Shown here: positions 25,493 through 34,121 of the stretch, piece by piece | Numbering within the stretch: position 1 is the first letter of the stretch | Layout: the number at the start of each line of letters is the position of its first letter | Source: Cytobacillus luteolus | GTDB taxonomy: Bacteria; Bacillota; Bacilli; Bacillales; Bacillaceae_L | NCBI RefSeq assembly: GCF_017873715.1 | Contig: NZ_JAGGKM010000002.1 | Coordinates: 558,001 to 622,000, forward strand | DNA: 64,000 bases | Reading direction: 5' to 3' | Notes under the pieces: generated by a model | Told to the model about the DNA's origin: nothing | The model's database searches: none | What the model saw: the letters and a program-made list of their open reading frames with translations, nothing else | Position numbers and translations under genes: made by a program

Positions 25493-25606
25493 TAAAAAAG
25501 GCATGAGTAATAGAAGTGAATTTATTATCTCATAAGGTTAAATTACCCAAATGAAGATAAATAAACACATCTCATTTACTCATGCCTGCATGATCAGTAA
25601 CACGTA
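25493..25606 (-). promoter_or_regulatory. GlcT-type RNA antiterminator (RAT) overlapping a terminator, upstream of ptsHI
   Basis: On the minus strand, just after glcT, ACGTGTTACTGATCATGCAG followed by GCATGAGT (25577-25605) matches the pattern of ribonucleic antiterminators bound by the SacY/GlcT family (TGTTACTG...GCAGGCA). AGGCATGAGTAA (25576-25587) pairs exactly with TTACTCATGCCT (25499-25510), which is followed by six T (25494-25499): a 12-bp terminator with a 65-nt loop. The RAT uses the 5' arm of the terminator, so the two structures exclude each other, as in the known mechanism. Confidence 0.82.
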
Positions 25607-25614
25607 AATTGTAA

Positions 25615-26457
25615 TTATTCATTTTTACTAATTAATCTTTGTAAATGCATTGTGAAATAAACTATTTCTGCATCATGAACTGGAATATGTAAAGCATTTT
25701 TTATTTCCAACATCACTTTACAAGAAAGATTATAGCACAGAGGGTATTCATTCTTCAACAAATTTGCTAGTTCACTCGCTGCATCAACTTTATCTCTATT
25801 TTGTGCTCTTTTTATTATATTAGTAAGATGCCTAGCTAGACGAAGGTATTGGATTTCCTCACGGTCGAGTTTGACTTTTAATGATACCTCTATCAATTGA
25901 ATCAATTCACTAATTAAATCTACATAATGATGGAACTCATCAGATGATTTGTTTGAAATGGCACTATGAATATGTAGTGCTATAAACCCTATCTCACCGT
26001 CTGGAAGCTTTACCCCCACTGCATCATGCAATAGCTTTACAACCTTTGCTGCAAGTCCATACTCTGCTGGATACATATCTTTTGTTTCAGTCAAAAATGG
26101 ATTTTCAATATGTATACCTTGCTTTACCCGTTTAATGGCAAATGCAATATGATCCGTTAAGGCTATATGAATATGCTCATGTATTGGTGAATGAATATTT
26201 TCACTTATCAGGTAGATGAGATCGTTCATTACCTCAACAAAATCTTCATCAATAGTAGGTAATAATTTCATGTATTGTTCTTGTTCTACTCCATTTTTTA
26301 ATACAAACATCTTTTCATAGGAATCCACTTTGATCCAATCATTCTGGTTCTTCCCAAAGCCTAAACCTTTTCCTAATAATACAACTTCTCCATATGCTTC
26401 ATGGACTGCAATGATCACATTATTATTTAGGCGTTTTTTTAAAATAAACGAAGCCAT
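25615..26457 (-). CDS. glcT: Transcription antiterminator GlcT (PRD family)
   Basis: A 280-residue RNA-binding antiterminator. The N-terminal RNA-binding domain (about 1-60) has the GlcT-like ILKKRLNNNVIIAVHEAYGE and LLGKGLGFGKNQND blocks. Two PTS regulation domains follow; the PRD histidines are in NEHIHIAL-type HEHIHIALTDHIAFAIKR (about 92-109), EIGFIALHIHSA (about 155-166), LRLARHL and VYFTMHLQRL. Glucose-PTS phosphorylation controls it: without sugar EII phosphorylates PRD1 and inactivates the protein. Its target should be the RAT directly downstream. The ribosome binding site is weak (TAGGGATGATTAG). Confidence 0.93.
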   Translation of the reverse strand: MASFILKKRLNNNVIIAVHEAYGEVVLLGKGLGFGKNQNDWIKVDSYEKMFVLKNGVEQEQYMKLLPTIDEDFVEVMNDLIYLISENIHSPIHEHIHIALTDHIAFAIKRVKQGIHIENPFLTETKDMYPAEYGLAAKVVKLLHDAVGVKLPDGEIGFIALHIHSAISNKSSDEFHHYVDLISELIQLIEVSLKVKLDREEIQYLRLARHLTNIIKRAQNRDKVDAASELANLLKNEYPLCYNLSCKVMLEIKNALHIPVHDAEIVYFTMHLQRLISKNE

Positions 26458-26569
26458 CTAATCATCCCTATACATTTATAAATATCGTTTTCATCTTACT
26501 AATAACTTGATTCATCGTCAATGGTGGTGCGCATTTCTAGTAATTTTAAAAACTTTTTTAAAAAAACGT

Positions 26570-26598
26570 GTATATCTTTTAAGATTAAACACAAGATA
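26570..26598 (+). promoter_or_regulatory. Possible sigma-G promoter of the spore protein gene
   Basis: GTATA (26570-26574) and CAAGATA (26592-26598) with a 17-bp spacer roughly fit the sigma-G pattern (GnATA, about 18, CATnnTA) expected for a forespore SASP gene. Confidence 0.4.
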
Positions 26599-26630
26599 GT
26601 AAGGAACATACGAAAGGAGGTCGAAAACAG

Positions 26631-26816
26631 ATGGCTAGTAATAACACAAATAACTTACTTGTCCCTGGTGCCCAAGCAGCACTTGACCAAATGAAGTATG
26701 AGATTGCACAGGAATTCGGTGTAAATCTTGGCGCGGATACTTCTGCTCGAGCTAACGGCTCTGTTGGTGGAGAAATCACTAAACGTCTAGTTAGCTTAGC
26801 TCAAGAACGTTTATAA
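26631..26816 (+). CDS. Alpha/beta-type small acid-soluble spore protein
   Basis: A 61-residue SASP that coats and protects DNA in the dormant spore. Both family blocks are clear: [23 protein letters not shown] (about 9-31), with the Glu-Ile/Glu-Phe GPR protease cleavage context, and [18 protein letters not shown] (about 42-59). The ATG follows AAAGGAGG by ten bases. The gene is single and likely expressed in the forespore under sigma-G. Which of the several ssp paralogues it represents cannot be decided. Confidence 0.95.
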   Translation: MASNNTNNLLVPGAQAALDQMKYEIAQEFGVNLGADTSARANGSVGGEITKRLVSLAQERL

Positions 26817-27014
26817 GAAAAACTGCCATTACACCTTACCACAACTTGAAGTTTTTTAGCTAAACATAACTACACACCATAGGGATGTAATCAATACCAC
26901 CACGATTTACTTCTTGAGATAATTGATTACCATACACCATGACACATCTTAAATGCTAAAAAAGTTCACCACAAACATGAACGGTTTACACCTATCGAGG
27001 TGTAATAAATGCAA
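26817..27014. other. Non-coding gap after the spore protein gene, with two inverted repeats
   Basis: I see no gene here. GTAATCAAT (26887-26895) and ATTGATTAC (26922-26930) are exact complements with a 26-nt loop. TTACACCT (26986-26993) and AGGTGTAA (26998-27005) form a compact hairpin without a T run. Short CACCA/ACCAC motifs recur several times. One of these may end the spore protein mRNA. Confidence 0.4.
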
Positions 27015-27060
27015 AGAGGCTATCTATTAAGGTTATCCCTGATAGATAGCCTCTTTTTTT
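27015..27060 (+). terminator. Intrinsic terminator
   Basis: AGAGGCTATCTAT (27015-27027) and its exact complement (27042-27054) form a 13-bp stem followed by TTTTTT. It reads through from the spore protein gene side and lies upstream of the hydrolase gene start at 27,126. Confidence 0.88.
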
Positions 27061-27125
27061 CTAATAAAGGCGCTCATTCTGTCCATACTAAAAGTAAAAT
27101 CGTACGAACTATTTGGAGGATGAAC

Positions 27126-27914
27126 ATGCCTATTGTAGAAATAAAAAATAAGTCTGTACCGATTTATTATGAAAGCTCAGGTTCTGGTAAACCAATTGTT
27201 TTTATACACCCACCTGGAATGGGATTAATAACGTTTAGAAAACAACTCCCCCTTTCAAAACACTATACTACTGTATGTATTGATTTGAGAGGGAACGGTA
27301 AAAGTGGTTATGATAATGAGAAAATTACTTTACCTTTGTTAGCTCAAGATATTTGTGAGGTTCTTGAACACCTAGATATAAAGCAAGCAGTCATTTGTGG
27401 ATACTCCAATGGAGGATCTATTGCGTTAGAACTCGCACTGTCACATCCAAATCGAGTAAGTGGATTAATATTAATGGGAGGATTTCCTGAGGTAAATACG
27501 TTTCTTCTAAGATCAGAATTTAAGCTTGGCATAGTCACTGTCAGAATGAAGGGACTTCCTTTTTTGGCAAAAGTTCTTGGTCAAGCTCACGGTACAGATA
27601 AAGAGTATAAAAAAGAGATTGAAAACTATGTTTTAAAGGCAAATCCCGAAATACTATATCAAATGTATGTAGAAGGACTAAAGTATAATTGTACAAACAG
27701 ACTCTCAGATATTAGAGTACCTGTATTATTAATTGATGGGACTCGCGACTTTTATCTACATAGTTATCAGAAAATGTTAGAACGAGAAATTGAGAACACA
27801 ACTAAAGTATTTATATCCAAAGCCCGCCACCAAATTCCTACGAAGCATGCGGATGAGGTTAACCGTATTATCCAAGAGTACATGGTGAAATTAGACATGC
27901 ATAGAAACGCATAA
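27126..27914 (+). CDS. Alpha/beta-hydrolase
   Basis: A 262-residue alpha/beta-hydrolase. The oxyanion region FIHPPGMGL (about 24-32), nucleophile elbow GYSNGGS (Ser near residue 97), acidic member in LIDGTRDFYLH (about 206-216) and His in ARHQIPT (about 238-244) form a complete catalytic set. The ATG 27126-27128 has GGAGG six bases upstream; an ATG two codons earlier overlaps that site. Substrate unknown. Terminators on both sides make it monocistronic. Confidence 0.88.
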   Translation: MPIVEIKNKSVPIYYESSGSGKPIVFIHPPGMGLITFRKQLPLSKHYTTVCIDLRGNGKSGYDNEKITLPLLAQDICEVLEHLDIKQAVICGYSNGGSIALELALSHPNRVSGLILMGGFPEVNTFLLRSEFKLGIVTVRMKGLPFLAKVLGQAHGTDKEYKKEIENYVLKANPEILYQMYVEGLKYNCTNRLSDIRVPVLLIDGTRDFYLHSYQKMLEREIENTTKVFISKARHQIPTKHADEVNRIIQEYMVKLDMHRNA

Positions 27915-27983
27915 GGAATTGACAATCTATAAGCTGGTATGCCTAAAAAAGCAAAGAAGAAAAAAATAGATAATTGATAAATA

Positions 27984-28011
27984 GAAGGGCTGCTTACTAG
28001 CCCTTCTTTTT
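27984..28011 (+). terminator. Intrinsic terminator, possibly bidirectional
   Basis: GAAGGGCT (27984-27991) and AGCCCTTC (27999-28006) with a 7-nt loop and TTTTT. It ends the hydrolase gene and may also serve the convergent small gene at 28,018. Confidence 0.85.
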
Positions 28012-28017
28012 ATTGAT

Positions 28018-28284
28018 TTAAACTGGCTGTTTCAACTTAACTTTCGATACTGAGTTATAGGCAATTTTGACCTTTGAAAGTGTGGCTTGTAGAGCTTCCT
28101 GTGAATCGCTTTCAATCCCTAATTGAATATTGGTCAGTGTTACAAGTGACCTCGAAAGATTTTCAACAGCACTCCTTAATTGATTCTCATCATAAGCTCT
28201 TCCGTCCTTAAGCATCTCTCTAATAAGGTTTGCTGCAATAGCGTTTACCCGTAAAAGCTTCTCACGCTCATTTATTAGTGTCAT
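28018..28284 (-). CDS. Small helical protein of unknown function
   Basis: An 88-residue, apparently all-helical, soluble protein starting MTLINEREKLLRVNAIAANL. The ATG (28282-28284) lies eight bases after AGGAGG; a GTG three codons earlier is rejected. Hydrophobic residues recur in heptad-like fashion, suggesting a helical bundle. No domain is recognised. Confidence 0.7.
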   Translation of the reverse strand: MTLINEREKLLRVNAIAANLIREMLKDGRAYDENQLRSAVENLSRSLVTLTNIQLGIESDSQEALQATLSKVKIAYNSVSKVKLKQPV

Positions 28285-28357
28285 CTCTTCCACCTCCTAA
28301 TTCAACTATATGAGTAGGTAGGTGAGAGAAGGACTATTATGTTTCTAGATTGTGTAT

Positions 28358-29140
28358 TTATCTTTTAAATCCACCTTCAGAGTGAATAATCTGTCCAGTT
28401 ATCCATTCAGCATCGTCGCTAGCTAAAAATCTGATTAGCCTTGCGATATCTTCAGGATTTCCTATTCTTCCGAATCCGAATCTTGATTTTAACTGTTCTC
28501 TAAGTTCGTCATTGATCCACCCTGTATCAGTTGGACCGGGATTAACAGCATTGACTGTAATTCCTTTCGAAGCTACTTCTGCTGATAATGTAACCGTCAT
28601 CGCCTCTATAGCCCCCTTAGTTGCTGCATAGGCTAATTCTCCTGGCATAGGTCCAAGTGATTGCCCTGAGGTTAGGTTTATAATTCTACCTCCCCTACCA
28701 TTTGTGAAGCCTTTTGCAAAAGCAGCACTAAGTAATGTAGTTCCCCTTACATTGATGAAATAATGCAAATCTAGCTCTTCTTCTGATATCTTATCAAAAC
28801 TTGTACTTGTTGAATAAGCAGCATTATTCACTAGAATACTTGGCGTACCAAGTGTGTTGGAAACTTGGCGTAAAAGATTCTGAACACTATCTGTTCTAGC
28901 CAGATCTAACTCACAGTGTTCACACCTTACCCCCTTCCTAATAAGCTCTTCTTTTAAAACATGTTGGTCATTGATTTGTTCTCCCCACGGCATTGCACGG
29001 TCATAGGAGGACCAATGCGTAAAGAAGATATCTGCCCCAGCATCTGCTAAAGCATGACATATCGCTGCCCCAATACCAGCCTTTCGACTTGCTCCTGTTA
29101 CAATAGCTATTTTTCCATTTAAATTAAGCGTATACGTCAA
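28358..29140 (-). CDS. Short-chain dehydrogenase/reductase (3-oxoacyl-reductase-like)
   Basis: A 260-residue SDR with cofactor motif TGASRKAGIGAAI (an extended glycine loop), NNAAY (about 105-109), catalytic Ser in NLTSGQSLG and YAATK (about 169-173). The insertion around FTHWSSYDRAMPWGEQ after the second strand is typical of a subgroup of Bacillus SDRs annotated as 3-oxoacyl-ACP reductase-like. The start is a TTG (29138-29140) after AAGGAG with an 11-base spacer. Monocistronic; substrate unknown. Confidence 0.87.
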   Translation of the reverse strand: MTYTLNLNGKIAIVTGASRKAGIGAAICHALADAGADIFFTHWSSYDRAMPWGEQINDQHVLKEELIRKGVRCEHCELDLARTDSVQNLLRQVSNTLGTPSILVNNAAYSTSTSFDKISEEELDLHYFINVRGTTLLSAAFAKGFTNGRGGRIINLTSGQSLGPMPGELAYAATKGAIEAMTVTLSAEVASKGITVNAVNPGPTDTGWINDELREQLKSRFGFGRIGNPEDIARLIRFLASDDAEWITGQIIHSEGGFKR

Positions 29141-29170
29141 TTACTAGACAACTCCTTATTTCACAAAAAT

Positions 29171-29199
29171 CAAACCGCTAGCAGATTAGCAAGCGGCTT
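29171..29199 (-). terminator. Intrinsic terminator of the MoxR-DUF58-DUF4129 operon
   Basis: On the minus strand GCCGCTTGC pairs with GCTAGCGG (one mismatch) around a 6-nt loop, followed by TTTGATTTTTG. It lies 13 bp past the DUF4129 stop. Confidence 0.7.
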
Positions 29200-29211
29200 T
29201 TCAATGTCTTA

Positions 29212-30429
29212 TTATTTATCTTTTTTTAGATCACGCATTTGACTCTTTAGTTGTTTTACAATGTCATCACATTGTGCATTTTCAATCTCAGATAATTGTT
29301 CTTCTCCATACCTAACCTTTTCGTAGGCTGAAACAAGGTTTCTATCTAAAAATCTTTCACGCGATAACCATTCTTCAACTGTTTCATAGCCAAATCGCCC
29401 ACGACCTTTCTTGGCAGCATGCGTTTCAAGTTCTAATACCAACCTTCGAACCTTTTCACTCGGTGCATCTTTTCTTTTCTTAAACCAAGATTGCTCAGCC
29501 AGACCTGCATTACCTGTGGTCATGGAGAAAGGAATACCTGCTGCAACAACCTCTTCACTCCTAATCATTCGTTTTCGAGCCAACATAAATGCGATGACAG
29601 CAATAACGATAATTGAAAGAATTCCTAGCACTGTCCAAATATTGAACAATGATTCACCAATTGCTTGCAATTCTTTATCCTCTAATGCCTTATCCCATCC
29701 ACTTACTCCTCCAGTATCTCCTTGTGAATTACTACTAAATTCAGCATTGTCGACCGCATTGAATAAAGGGACCGAAATAGCATACATTCCTTTACCAACA
29801 AGGCTCATTAAACCTGACAGGACAAATTTAAATAACAATGGAAAACCAACAGCAATGACTGCAGCAGCAACTGTTAATCCGAAGAACATTCCAGCCATTG
29901 ATCCTGTTTGCTTTCCGACTGTCTGGCTCTTGTTGGAAACGGAGCTAATATAAATCCCGTTGATCATCTTTCCAAACATTAAAAATAGCAATTGAGAAAT
30001 GATTAAGTATAGTGCAATATTTTTTAATGGATAACCTTGTACTACAGACCCTAGATAAACTAAGAAACCAACAATAAGAGTAACAACTAATATAGTTGAT
30101 TCTGAAGGTCGATAGCCTTGGTTGTAGTAGGCAATTACACGCCAACAAACAAAAGCTGACAAAACTAAACTCATACCGAATCCATAACCAAACATACTGC
30201 TAACATAAGCAATAATTGGTATTAGAATCATCACTACGAAAAAAGGTGTTCGATTTTTCAGTCTCGATAATAGCGATAAATATGCTAATCCTCCAAATGC
30301 AACAATGATGATAAATGGGAGAATAGGTGGCAAGCTTGTTGTATGAAAATAGAACAGTACTAGTACGATATAGAGAAAGATAACCTCCATTATATACTGA
30401 TAAACACGTTGAAAGGTACTATCCTGCAT
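29212..30429 (-). CDS. DUF4129-domain membrane protein (YebA-like, without transglutaminase domain)
   Basis: A 405-residue protein with about six to seven hydrophobic segments in the first 215 residues, a soluble loop, another membrane segment (about 265-285) and a cytoplasmic C-terminal DUF4129 domain (LVLELETHAAKKGRGRFGYE, about 330-349, and EEWLSRE). It is the third gene of a MoxR-DUF58-X operon. In B. subtilis the third gene (yebA) encodes a much longer protein with a transglutaminase-like domain between the membrane segments and DUF4129; that domain is absent here. Overlaps the DUF58 gene by 11 bp. Confidence 0.82.
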   Translation of the reverse strand: MQDSTFQRVYQYIMEVIFLYIVLVLFYFHTTSLPPILPFIIIVAFGGLAYLSLLSRLKNRTPFFVVMILIPIIAYVSSMFGYGFGMSLVLSAFVCWRVIAYYNQGYRPSESTILVVTLIVGFLVYLGSVVQGYPLKNIALYLIISQLLFLMFGKMINGIYISSVSNKSQTVGKQTGSMAGMFFGLTVAAAVIAVGFPLLFKFVLSGLMSLVGKGMYAISVPLFNAVDNAEFSSNSQGDTGGVSGWDKALEDKELQAIGESLFNIWTVLGILSIIVIAVIAFMLARKRMIRSEEVVAAGIPFSMTTGNAGLAEQSWFKKRKDAPSEKVRRLVLELETHAAKKGRGRFGYETVEEWLSRERFLDRNLVSAYEKVRYGEEQLSEIENAQCDDIVKQLKSQMRDLKKDK

Positions 30430-31609
30430 AGTCTACGACCTTCCTTTCTTGAAAGGAGGTTCGGGTTAAGTGAGTTAATCCTTCATGCTCAACCAGTTTA
30501 AATGAATCAATGCCACGCTTCTTTAGTGTATTTAAAACAATGGCTTCACTTTGTTCGAACTCACCACATAGGATTACATACGGAGATAATTGGCTATTTC
30601 TCCCTACTGTATATACCATATTGTGAAAAGGAATCGTGACACTATGTTTGCTAAGTCGAGCAATGATTTCTAATACTTTTTGAAGATGCTCTTTACCAAC
30701 TCCCATAGGAATATGTAAATACGGTGTCTTTCCTGCTCTTCTTACATTTACAAAAAGCTCGAACGCTATATTTTTCTTTGTTGCATATTCTAACAGGTAA
30801 GTTAATCCACTCAAGATTTCTTCTAATTTTCTTTCCCTAACATTTACAAATAAAGTCCAAGAAAATAAGGCTGTCCTCTCAAATTGCTTTGTTTGTAAAC
30901 GAGCAGTTCGGGCAGAAGCTTTCCAATGAATTCGATTAAAAGGGTCTGCAGAGTTATAGTCTCTTGCTCCTGTAATCGCCGACATATCTTCAAAAAAGGA
31001 CTGCCTTATAGGATATTCTCCTTGATTCTTTGGAATGATTCTTTCAATCCCACTTACAGCATGTGGGTTTGTGTAAACAATTGTCTCAAAAGGAATTTGC
31101 TTTATTCTTTTTAGATATAACTCACCAAAACCAAACAAATGAGGGATACGCATCTCAATTGTACGAATTCTTGCCACTCCTCTTTTCCTAGCAACAAAAG
31201 GAAGTTCAATATCTACTCTTTGCTTTCTAAATAGTGAAATAGGAATGACCAATTCTACCTGCTCACCATCAATAATATCTCTACCATTATCTAACTCTAG
31301 AACATTATCAATTGTCACTCGTAATGTCGCATTAAAAATTGGAAAGATACCCCTTTGACTCAAAGCAAGTGTGAACCGTTCACTTTCGCCTTGAAAAAGC
31401 TTAATCACTGACTGGTCACATGTAACAGTTAAATGAGTTCCTACCCTCTTTAGATAGAGTTGATTTGCATAGATAAAGACGAGGAAGAATGCCCCCACAA
31501 AAAGCAAGAAAAATGATTTTCCTAGAATACCAGAAAATAAAACCACTAAGGAGATAATCCCCAAAAATGATAACTCATTTCCTAAAGAAACTTGCTTTTG
31601 CCATTCCAT
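30419..31609 (-). CDS. DUF58 (von Willebrand factor-like) protein, YeaD type
   Basis: A 396-residue protein with two adjacent N-terminal membrane segments (about 14-50), a beta-rich region and the DUF58 hallmark YNSADPFNRIHWKASART (about 216-233). DUF58 proteins are encoded with MoxR ATPases and are thought to bind them through a vWA-like domain. Its ATG overlaps the moxR stop by one base (TAATG). Function is not established in Bacillus. Confidence 0.87.
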   Translation of the reverse strand: MEWQKQVSLGNELSFLGIISLVVLFSGILGKSFFLLFVGAFFLVFIYANQLYLKRVGTHLTVTCDQSVIKLFQGESERFTLALSQRGIFPIFNATLRVTIDNVLELDNGRDIIDGEQVELVIPISLFRKQRVDIELPFVARKRGVARIRTIEMRIPHLFGFGELYLKRIKQIPFETIVYTNPHAVSGIERIIPKNQGEYPIRQSFFEDMSAITGARDYNSADPFNRIHWKASARTARLQTKQFERTALFSWTLFVNVRERKLEEILSGLTYLLEYATKKNIAFELFVNVRRAGKTPYLHIPMGVGKEHLQKVLEIIARLSKHSVTIPFHNMVYTVGRNSQLSPYVILCGEFEQSEAIVLNTLKKRGIDSFKLVEHEGLTHLTRTSFQERKVVDYAG

Positions 31610-32559
31610 TAATTAACCGCTCCCGCTTCAACTGGTACAGAAACTGAAGTTAGAATCTCTTGAATAACTTGGCGATTTGTCTTCTTAAGAGAACCTTCCA
31701 TTGTAAGGACTAATCGATGTGCTACCACAAATGGAGCCATAAATTTAATGTCTTCAGGTGTCACGAAAGATCGTCCAGATATATAAGCTTTACCTTGAGC
31801 CGCTCTCATGAGTGCAAGTGTTCCACGTGGACTTACTCCTACTTCTACATCTTGATGTTCCCTCGTTGCATGCACGATTTGTAGTAAATAGTTCTCAACA
31901 TCATCAGAAAGCTTAACAGCCTGAACCTCACGCTGCATTTTTGCTATATCTTCTTTTGTGAAAATTTCCAGTAAATCCTCAATCGGATTATTTTGTCTAT
32001 AAGCATTCATCATTTGTTTTTCTTCTTCAAAACTTGGATAACCGATATCAATTTGAACAAAGAAACGGTCCATTTGTGCCTCCGGTAAAGCAAACGTCCC
32101 TTGCTGTGACTCAATTGGGTTTTGTGTCGCAATAACCACAAATGGAGAAGGAAGTTTTAATGTCTCACCGTCGATCGTTACTTGTCGTTCTTCCATTACC
32201 TCTAGTAAACTAGATTGAGTACGTGGTGTTGCCCTGTTGATTTCATCTGCTAAAAGAATATTTGTCATAACTGGACCTGGACGTAATTGAAATTCTTGTT
32301 CTTTCGGATTAAAAAACTGAATACCCGTTACGTCACTAGGAAGTACGTCCGGTGTAAATTGAATTCTCTTAAACTCACCACTTATTGTTTTAGAAAAACT
32401 TTTTGCCAACATCGTTTTACCAGTTCCCGGAACACTTTCTAGCAGAATGTGCCCCTTATTCAAAACTGCATTCAATAAAAGTTCTACTACCTCATCTTTA
32501 CCGATGATGACTTTACCAATGCTTTCTTTTAATTGTTTTGCACTCTCTCTAATATCCAT
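31609..32559 (-). CDS. MoxR-family AAA+ ATPase (YeaC type)
   Basis: A 316-residue AAA+ protein. Walker A ESVPGTGKTMLAKS (about 42-55), Walker B ILLADEINRATPRTQSSLLE (about 104-123), sensor 1 in VIATQNPIESQGT-like VIATQNPIES and sensor 2 region are all present. MoxR ATPases act as chaperones that mature or regulate partner proteins with vWA domains, here the DUF58 protein. The ATG follows GGGGGCTATT. First gene of the three-gene operon. Confidence 0.9.
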   Translation of the reverse strand: MDIRESAKQLKESIGKVIIGKDEVVELLLNAVLNKGHILLESVPGTGKTMLAKSFSKTISGEFKRIQFTPDVLPSDVTGIQFFNPKEQEFQLRPGPVMTNILLADEINRATPRTQSSLLEVMEERQVTIDGETLKLPSPFVVIATQNPIESQQGTFALPEAQMDRFFVQIDIGYPSFEEEKQMMNAYRQNNPIEDLLEIFTKEDIAKMQREVQAVKLSDDVENYLLQIVHATREHQDVEVGVSPRGTLALMRAAQGKAYISGRSFVTPEDIKFMAPFVVAHRLVLTMEGSLKKTNRQVIQEILTSVSVPVEAGAVN

Positions 32560-32715
32560 AATAGCCCCCAGATTAATATTTTTAAATAATACTAATTTTC
32601 CTAAAATTCAACCCATTAGTCAACTTATATTTCATTAACATTTCAATTATTTCAGACTTAGTCCATAATCAACATAACCATCGCTCATTATTTATTTTTT
32701 TATATCAGTCTTAAA

Positions 32716-32748
32716 CTAAAAAAACACTTGGCACTTTCGCCAAGCGTT
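32716..32748 (-). terminator. Intrinsic terminator of the histidine kinase gene
   Basis: On the minus strand AACGCTTGGC (32739-32748) pairs with GCCAAGTGTT (32723-32732, one G-T pair) around a 6-nt loop, followed by TTTTTTTAG. The stem begins at the kinase stop codon. Confidence 0.88.
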
Positions 32749-34022
32749 TACTTTTCTTCTTGATATACTGGTATTTTCACTGTTACTGTTGTTCCAATAC
32801 CCACTTCACTCTCAATTTCCATGGAACCTTTATGTTCATGTATAATCTTATTACTTACTGTTAGACCCAAACCCATGCCTTTCTCTTTAAGCGTAAAAAA
32901 TGGCTCACCAATTCTTTCAAGTCTTTCTTCAGGTATTCCTACCCCTGTATCTTCAATTTTAAATTCAACATTTCCATTCAGCTTTTCTGCCGTAAAAAGA
33001 ATGCGACCTCCCTTTGGCATAGCATCTATTGAATTTTTAAGGATATTTATAAAGACTTGGATTAACTGATTTATGTCACCTTTAATGTATGTATCTTGAA
33101 CCTTATCACGAACCTCAAGCTGGACGTTATACATTAAGGCCTCATGAGAAGTTAAATTAACTACATATTTAATCATATCATTAATATTAAAAGACTTATG
33201 TATCACACTTTGTGGTTTAGATAAGACCAACATTTCACCTACAATTTGATTGATTCGATCTAATTCCGAAAGGATAATATCATATCGATTAGTTGAAGAA
33301 TTATCAGACTCCTTCATAAGCTGTACAAAGCCTTTAATAGATGTTAGCGGATTACGTATTTCATGCGCAATACCTGCAGCAAGCTCCCCTACAACCGAAA
33401 GCTTTTCTTTTTGTAAAAGCATAGTTTCTGCATTCTTTTGTTGTGTTATATCTCTTCCAATCGTTACTAGACCTTTTCTCTCTCCATTGCTAAAAAAGAG
33501 AGGGACCTTGATTACATCAAACGTTTTAAGTTCACCGCTTGGCACGTGGAATGACTCTTCACATCGAGAGGTGCCATTTATTTGCCAGGCTTCCTTATCA
33601 CTTTGAATACAGTATAAAAAAGCATCCTTAAAGAATGGAGATACTTCTGCGAGTTCAGCGTCTGTTTTCCCGTAATAATTTATATGGTTTAGATGATATA
33701 AATCCTTTCCAAATTGATTTACCCTCACCCATCTACCTTCACCATCCTTGAAGCAGACAAAATCCGGCATGGCATTAATCAATGAAGACAACTCTTGTTC
33801 TTTTTCTTCTAATGTCTTTAAAGCTTCGTGCTTTTTTATAATAATGTAGATAAGAAAGGTGGTAAATCCAACGAATAACAAACCCTTGCCTGTTTGTAAG
33901 ATTTCATATAGTTTAGCTGTTATTTCTAGTTGATTAATCAGCATTTCCGAGAAAAATATCCATCCTAAACTAAAAACAAAATATAGCAACGGAATATTTT
34001 TCATAATTTTTTTACTTTTCAT
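32748..34022 (-). CDS. Orphan PAS-domain sensor histidine kinase (sporulation-kinase type)
   Basis: A 424-residue membrane kinase. Two N-terminal membrane segments (about 9-26 and 44-62) leave almost no external sensor. A PAS domain (about 78-200) precedes the HisKA box GIAHEIRNPLTSIKGFVQLM (phospho-accepting His near 221) and an HATPase_c domain with N box NILKNSIDAM, DTGVGIPEE and GMGLGLTVSNKI. The H box is that of the KinA-E/Spo0-type phosphorelay kinases. No response regulator is adjacent. The ATG lies after AGGTGCAAGT. Confidence 0.9.
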   Translation of the reverse strand: MKSKKIMKNIPLLYFVFSLGWIFFSEMLINQLEITAKLYEILQTGKGLLFVGFTTFLIYIIIKKHEALKTLEEKEQELSSLINAMPDFVCFKDGEGRWVRVNQFGKDLYHLNHINYYGKTDAELAEVSPFFKDAFLYCIQSDKEAWQINGTSRCEESFHVPSGELKTFDVIKVPLFFSNGERKGLVTIGRDITQQKNAETMLLQKEKLSVVGELAAGIAHEIRNPLTSIKGFVQLMKESDNSSTNRYDIILSELDRINQIVGEMLVLSKPQSVIHKSFNINDMIKYVVNLTSHEALMYNVQLEVRDKVQDTYIKGDINQLIQVFINILKNSIDAMPKGGRILFTAEKLNGNVEFKIEDTGVGIPEERLERIGEPFFTLKEKGMGLGLTVSNKIIHEHKGSMEIESEVGIGTTVTVKIPVYQEEK

Positions 34023-34086
34023 ACTTGCACCTACTTATATATAAGCATTTTGTATTAGTATAGTATCTCCCAAAAATGGAATTCTG

Positions 34087-34115
34087 TTGACAAATTCTTA
34101 AAAGTAGCGTAATAT
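34087..34115 (+). promoter_or_regulatory. Strong sigma-A promoter of the structured RNA
   Basis: TTGACA (34087-34092), a perfect -35, then exactly 17 bp and TAATAT (34110-34115). It faces right into a region without a protein gene. The predicted start is near 34,122. Confidence 0.75.
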
Positions 34116-34121
34116 TTATTA

